Of a stretch of DNA of 64,000 nucleotides, positions 60,393-64,000 are shown piece after piece (the first letter of the stretch is position 1; each line of letters opens with the position of its first letter). The stretch is from positions 40,261-104,260 of the forward strand of contig JAIUNW010000013.1 in the NCBI GenBank assembly GCA_020161535.1, given 5' to 3'. Position numbers and translations under genes: made by a program. The notes under the pieces are model-generated. The model was not told the origin of the DNA, did no database searches, and was given only the letters and a program-made list of their open reading frames with translations. Source of the stretch: Bacteroidota bacterium (GTDB taxonomy: Bacteria > Bacteroidota > Bacteroidia > Chitinophagales > Chitinophagaceae).

Positions 60393-62561
60393 ATGCGAAT
60401 CAGCAAAATCTTCCTAGCTGGCCTGTTGGTATCCCTACAGCAATTGGCGGGGGCCCAAACCAATACCCATCTAAAACTTCTTCATGCGGTTAGCCATGAA
60501 CCGTTGGCATCTGTCAGTGTTGCTGTGAACGGAAAAACCGTGGCGAGAACAGCCAATAATGGTGTTGCCAGCCTGTCGCTCCCCGCAGGCTTGGTATTGC
60601 TTCATTGCAGCTCAGTGGGATTTAAGGATCTCGATACCAGCATCCAGGTTCCTGCAAAAGATACCCTCTTGTTAACGCTCACCGAAACGGCCAAGCAACT
60701 AGAGGAAGTCACCATTGTCGCCTCCACCCGCAACAACCAACGCATGGAGAATTCTCCACTCAAAGTGGAAGTATTGGGTCGGGAGGAAATGGAAGAAGAG
60801 AGTGCGGTAAAGCCCGGCGGCATCGCGAGTATTTTGGGCGATGTCAGTGGCGTGCAGATTCAGCAAAGCAGTGCTGTTTCCGGCAATGCCAATGTGCGCA
60901 TTCAGGGGCTGGACGGGCGATATACACAGGTACTAAAAGATGGCATGCCATTGTACGATGGATTCAGTGGTGGCTTTGGTATATTAAGTATTCCGCCGCT
61001 CGATTTGAAGCAGGTAGAACTGATCAAAGGATCTGCCTCCACTTTGTTTGGTGGTGGCGCGATTGGCGGATTGGTCAATATTATTTCCCGCCGGCCAACC
61101 GATAAGCAGGAAGCGGTGGTGAGCCTCAACCAAACCACGTTGAAGGAAACCAATTTTAATACCTATCTATCGAAAAAATATAAGAAGATCGGGTACAGCT
61201 TTTTTGGTGGCTACAATTTTCAAAAAGCGGTTGATGTAAACCACGACGGGTTTTCAGATGTTACAGACCTCCATGGCCTGGTGCTGCATCCGCGGTTTTT
61301 CTACTACCCCGATAGCAAAACAACGGTGATAGCTGGTTATACGGGCACGTTCGAAAAACGTGATGGCGGCGATATGCAGGTATTGTCGGGCAAGGCCGAC
61401 GCTATTCATCAATTCTTTGAAAAAAACAATATCTACCGAAACAGTTTTGAACTAAGTGCGCAGCGACATTTATCAGGCAAAAAAACACTTGATCTCAAAA
61501 GCAGCCTGAGTACTTTTAACCGGCACATCAACAACAACGAGGTCGACTTTACCGGGCGACAGATCAACTACTACACCGAACTTTCTTTGTTGCTGCCGTA
61601 TAAGGAAAATAGTTTTGTAGCCGGACTCAATGTTACCGGCGATCAGTTCAAAAAAATAACCGATAATATTCCCCTGGGGAATTTCAGCAACAACACCCAG
61701 GGCTTGTTTGCGCAGAACACCTGGAATATGCAAGAAAAAACCAGTGTAGAAGCCGGCTTGCGCTATGATCATCAGTTTACCTATGGGGATTTCCTGTTGC
61801 CCCGCCTGGCCATTTTTCATCGGTTGAGCGAACATTGGGCAACGCGGGCAGGTATTGGTTTTGGCTATAAAACACCCAATGCCCTGGCACCCCAGAATAC
61901 CGACTATGCCATTCAAACCATCCAATCGTTACCCGCCGGCATCAAAGCAGAAAAATCGATTGGCTACAACGCCGAAATAAATTATAAAACAACCTGGGGC
62001 GACGACAATGAATTGTTCATCAACCAGGCCTTTTTCCTTACACAATTAAACCATCCGATAGTTGCCAGTGTTTCCAGTAATAACGAAGTAAATTTTTCAA
62101 ACAAAGAAAAACCAGTTATAACCCGCGGATCAGATACCTATATACGCGCGGTGGTACATGGTTGGGAATTGTATGCGGGGTATACGTTGACCATCGCAGA
62201 AAGAACGTATTTGTTCGCCGACCAATTCATCCCCCTGACCCCCAAGAACCGCTTTGCCTTTACCTTGGTGAAAGACCTGTCATTCATCGGTATGCGCTTT
62301 GGGATTGAAGGCTCCCACACAGGCTATCAATACCGCGAAGACTATAGCAGAACGCCCGCTTATTTCTTCCTGGCGGCGATGGTCGAAAAAAAATTAGGAG
62401 ATCATGTCAGCATCGTTTTAAATGGCGAGAACCTGCTCGACTACCGGCAGAGCAAGGTAGAGGCATTGTACACCGGCAGCATTGCTCAACCAGTATTTAA
62501 AAGTTTATGGGCGCCGATCGATGGCCGCGTGCTCAATCTATCGGTCAAGTGGCGTTTGTAA
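60393..62561 (+). CDS. TonB-dependent outer membrane receptor
   Basis: The 722-residue protein has a signal peptide (KIFLAGLLVSLQQLAGAQ), a short carboxypeptidase-like domain (about 22-100, with HLKLLHAVSHEPLASVSVAVNG), a plug (about 105-225: EEVTIVASTRNNQRMENSPLKVEVL, ILGDVSGVQIQQSSAVSGNANVRIQGLDGRYTQVLKDGMPLY, VELIKGSASTLFGGGAIGGLVNIISR) and a barrel ending VLNLSVKWRL. The plug is of the general metal-complex/cobalamin receptor kind. It lies 27 bp behind the YncE gene and probably forms one operon with it, both under the two-component system. The ligand is not known. Confidence 0.93.
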   Translation: MRISKIFLAGLLVSLQQLAGAQTNTHLKLLHAVSHEPLASVSVAVNGKTVARTANNGVASLSLPAGLVLLHCSSVGFKDLDTSIQVPAKDTLLLTLTETAKQLEEVTIVASTRNNQRMENSPLKVEVLGREEMEEESAVKPGGIASILGDVSGVQIQQSSAVSGNANVRIQGLDGRYTQVLKDGMPLYDGFSGGFGILSIPPLDLKQVELIKGSASTLFGGGAIGGLVNIISRRPTDKQEAVVSLNQTTLKETNFNTYLSKKYKKIGYSFFGGYNFQKAVDVNHDGFSDVTDLHGLVLHPRFFYYPDSKTTVIAGYTGTFEKRDGGDMQVLSGKADAIHQFFEKNNIYRNSFELSAQRHLSGKKTLDLKSSLSTFNRHINNNEVDFTGRQINYYTELSLLLPYKENSFVAGLNVTGDQFKKITDNIPLGNFSNNTQGLFAQNTWNMQEKTSVEAGLRYDHQFTYGDFLLPRLAIFHRLSEHWATRAGIGFGYKTPNALAPQNTDYAIQTIQSLPAGIKAEKSIGYNAEINYKTTWGDDNELFINQAFFLTQLNHPIVASVSSNNEVNFSNKEKPVITRGSDTYIRAVVHGWELYAGYTLTIAERTYLFADQFIPLTPKNRFAFTLVKDLSFIGMRFGIEGSHTGYQYREDYSRTPAYFFLAAMVEKKLGDHVSIVLNGENLLDYRQSKVEALYTGSIAQPVFKSLWAPIDGRVLNLSVKWRL

Positions 62562-62605
62562 ACCAGGGCGTGTTGGGTATACAACAAAATGCCTAATTTG
62601 TCTCT

Positions 62606-63019
62606 ATGTGGTTAGTATACGCTTTATTGTCGGCGCTGTTTGCGGCCCTAACGGCCCTCTTCGCTAAAATGGGGGTAAGCAATATCAGTTCCAACCTGGC
62701 AACGGGTATTCGAACGATCATTGTACTGATACTCACCTGGGGCATTGTATTTTGGCGGGGTGAAGCCAAAAACATCACCCAAATACCGAAACAAGGTATG
62801 TGGTTCCTGGTACTTTCCGGGCTGGCCACGGGGCTGTCGTGGCTATTTTATTTCAAGGCCCTTCAGGTGGGAAAATTATCACAGGTGGCACCGGTCGATA
62901 AGCTCAGCGTGGCGCTTACCCTGGTTTTGGCCGCGGTTTTTTTGCAGGAAACCATGACTTTCAAAGAAGTTATCGGTGGCTTATTTATTATTGTGGGTGT
63001 GATTGTGCTGGCGACCTGA
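62606..63019 (+). CDS. EamA-type half-size transporter
   Basis: The 137-residue protein is a single EamA domain with five probable membrane helices: MWLVYALLSALFAALTALFAKMGV, LATGIRTIIVLILTWGIVFW, GMWFLVLSGLATGLSWLFYFKAL, VAPVDKLSVALTLVLAAVFL and VIGGLFIIVGVIVLAT. The KxGVSNIS loop and the ending AGLF..GVIVL pattern fit the drug/metabolite transporter superfamily. Such half-size members must dimerise to form a channel. It is preceded by TAATTTG 6 bp before its start, a shortened -7 box, so its transcript may be nearly leaderless. The substrate is unknown. Confidence 0.9.
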   Translation: MWLVYALLSALFAALTALFAKMGVSNISSNLATGIRTIIVLILTWGIVFWRGEAKNITQIPKQGMWFLVLSGLATGLSWLFYFKALQVGKLSQVAPVDKLSVALTLVLAAVFLQETMTFKEVIGGLFIIVGVIVLAT

Positions 63020-63102
63020 AGATTTGTGGTTGGAAGTTCAGGAAATATTCGAAATTAGGTCGGTTATTGAACTACAACCAAACTACGGCCGAACTACACA
63101 CT

Positions 63103-63861
63103 ATGGCATTACAAGAAGAGTTAGAACTACAGGGCAACTGGCTGTTTAAGCGCAGGGGCACATTACCACTTATTATCTTAGCGATTGGAACGTTACTCTT
63201 TGTACGAACAGAGTTACATCCAGATACCTTCTTCCTGGAGGATACCGTTTACGAAGTGTACTATGAGCGACTTTGCCTGGCCGTTTGTTTATTGGGACTA
63301 TTCATTCGGGTGTACACCGTTGGGTTCACACCGGCCAATACTTCTGGCAGAAACACCGATGGTCAATTGGCCGATAGCCTGAACACCACGGGCATTTATT
63401 CAATGGTACGGCATCCGCTCTACCTGGGTAACTTTTTTATGTGGCTGGGTGTGGCGATGTTAACCGGCAATGGCTGGTTTGTGATTATTTTCTGCTTGCT
63501 TTATTGGGTATATTATGAAAGAATCATGTTTGCAGAAGAGCAGTTCTTGCGTCGCAAGTTTGGGTCGGCATATACAGAATGGGCAGAAAAGCTGCCAGCT
63601 TTTATTCCTTCTTTCAAGGCGCACCAATTTGTGCCACCGAAATACAAATTCAGTTGGAAAAAAGTGCTGAAAAATGAGAAGAATGGACTCTTTGCTGTAT
63701 TCCTGGTATTTGCTGCATTCAATATTATTGAAGAACTGATTGACGGTAAAAGAGAGTACGATTATTTTATCATGGGTTTGTGTGTGGCCACGGGGTTGTT
63801 GTATGTTGTGCTCAAATACCTGAAAACATACACTAAAGTTTTGAATGAGGCGGGGAGGTAG
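63103..63861 (+). CDS. isoprenylcysteine methyltransferase-like membrane protein
   Basis: The 252-residue protein has several membrane segments and the methyltransferase signatures of the ICMT/PEMT superfamily: RLCLAVCLLGLFIRVYTVGF with the conserved R-x-Y/W pattern, GIYSMVRHPLYLGNFFMWLG (about residues 110-130, RHPxYxGN, the AdoMet site) and RIMFAEEQFLRRKFGSAYTEWAEKLPAFIP. Such proteins methylate lipids or phosphate groups in the inner membrane, including lipid A phosphate in some bacteria. A C-terminal part of about 70 residues adds two more helices. The ATG at 63103 is used; a longer TTG version would add 12 residues. The lipid substrate is not known. Confidence 0.85.
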   Translation: MALQEELELQGNWLFKRRGTLPLIILAIGTLLFVRTELHPDTFFLEDTVYEVYYERLCLAVCLLGLFIRVYTVGFTPANTSGRNTDGQLADSLNTTGIYSMVRHPLYLGNFFMWLGVAMLTGNGWFVIIFCLLYWVYYERIMFAEEQFLRRKFGSAYTEWAEKLPAFIPSFKAHQFVPPKYKFSWKKVLKNEKNGLFAVFLVFAAFNIIEELIDGKREYDYFIMGLCVATGLLYVVLKYLKTYTKVLNEAGR

Positions 63862-63907
63862 TTGATGGAGATGGGATGTATTTCATAAACTGTGTCAGTG
63901 GTCAAAA

Positions 63908-63987
63908 CGCTTTGGCGATCAAGGTTGGCTTTCGATGCCATTTGATGGCCTATTCTACAGTTGATGCCAACCTTGGTTGACAAAGCG
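63908..63987. repeat. imperfect inverted repeat near the window edge
   Basis: CGCTTTGGCGATCAAGGTTGGC (63908-63929, 19 of 22 matches) is the reverse complement of 63966-63987, with 36 bp between. It starts 46 bp after the methyltransferase stop. It could be a large terminator hairpin or part of a mobile element whose rest lies outside the window. Confidence 0.45.
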
Positions 63988-64000
63988 GAATCCTTGTTCA

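Noticed and set aside
63895..63999. Small open frame over the inverted repeat after the last gene
   Set aside because: It has about 34 codons, no recognisable composition and is explained by the inverted repeat.

Overview
The window looks like the chromosome of a free-living or soil/water Bacteroidota, most likely family Chitinophagaceae. The reasons are the SusC/SusD pair with a CRTAC1-type VCBS lipoprotein, a large protein with a type IX secretion C-terminal domain, several TonB receptors with N-terminal carboxypeptidase-like domains, DUF6089 and PorT-like barrels, many lipoproteins, and promoter -7 boxes of the Bacteroidota form TAnnTTTG. No rRNA, tRNA, prophage, complete insertion sequence or CRISPR array was seen.

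Layout. 1-9.4 kb: 3' part of an alpha-2-macroglobulin gene, a FAD oxidoreductase, a small membrane protein, an MtfA-like metallopeptidase and aspS, with a striking four-unit palindrome array in the aspS upstream region. 9.4-18.1 kb: a T9SS-secreted adhesin-like protein, a membrane protein, the circularly permuted ATP-grasp / alpha-E / transglutaminase operon, rarA and an elaA-type acetyltransferase. 18.2-25.2 kb: envelope proteins and uvrA, with two gene-free stretches full of short tandem repeats (16, 17 and 18 bp units). 25.2-28.0 kb: a SAM-I riboswitch with its terminator in front of a cystathionine gamma-synthase family gene and homoserine dehydrogenase. 28-36 kb: a SusC/SusD/VCBS nutrient-uptake locus. 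36-41 kb: an MFS/Gfo-Idh-MocA operon and an orphan histidine kinase. 39.7-48.3 kb: a long minus-strand operon, read as two tandem paralogous exported proteins of unknown family, a PQQ-dependent dehydrogenase with a built-in cytochrome c domain, glucuronate isomerase, a 2-keto-3-deoxygluconate-type kinase and a hexuronate-type transporter. 48.4-56.3 kb: esterase, glycosylasparaginase, siderophore-type TonB receptor, alpha-L-fucosidase, an NmrA-like SDR with a Crp/Fnr regulator, and a LuxR-type regulator fragment that lacks its receiver domain. 56.4-64 kb: a Tat-exported sugar isomerase-like protein, a two-component system followed by a YncE beta-propeller and a TonB receptor, an EamA half-transporter and an isoprenylcysteine-methyltransferase-like membrane protein.

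How parts may work together. The uronate operon would import and isomerise hexuronates and phosphorylate the keto-deoxy acid, while its PQQ enzyme would oxidise sugars in the periplasm. The methionine pair is under SAM control. The two-component system, YncE protein and TonB receptor share an 11-bp direct-repeat motif upstream of the regulator gene and of the yncE gene, so they look like one regulon. The most unusual sequence features are the palindrome array before aspS, the repeat fields beside uvrA, and the duplicated unknown exported proteins at the head of the PQQ/uronate operon.
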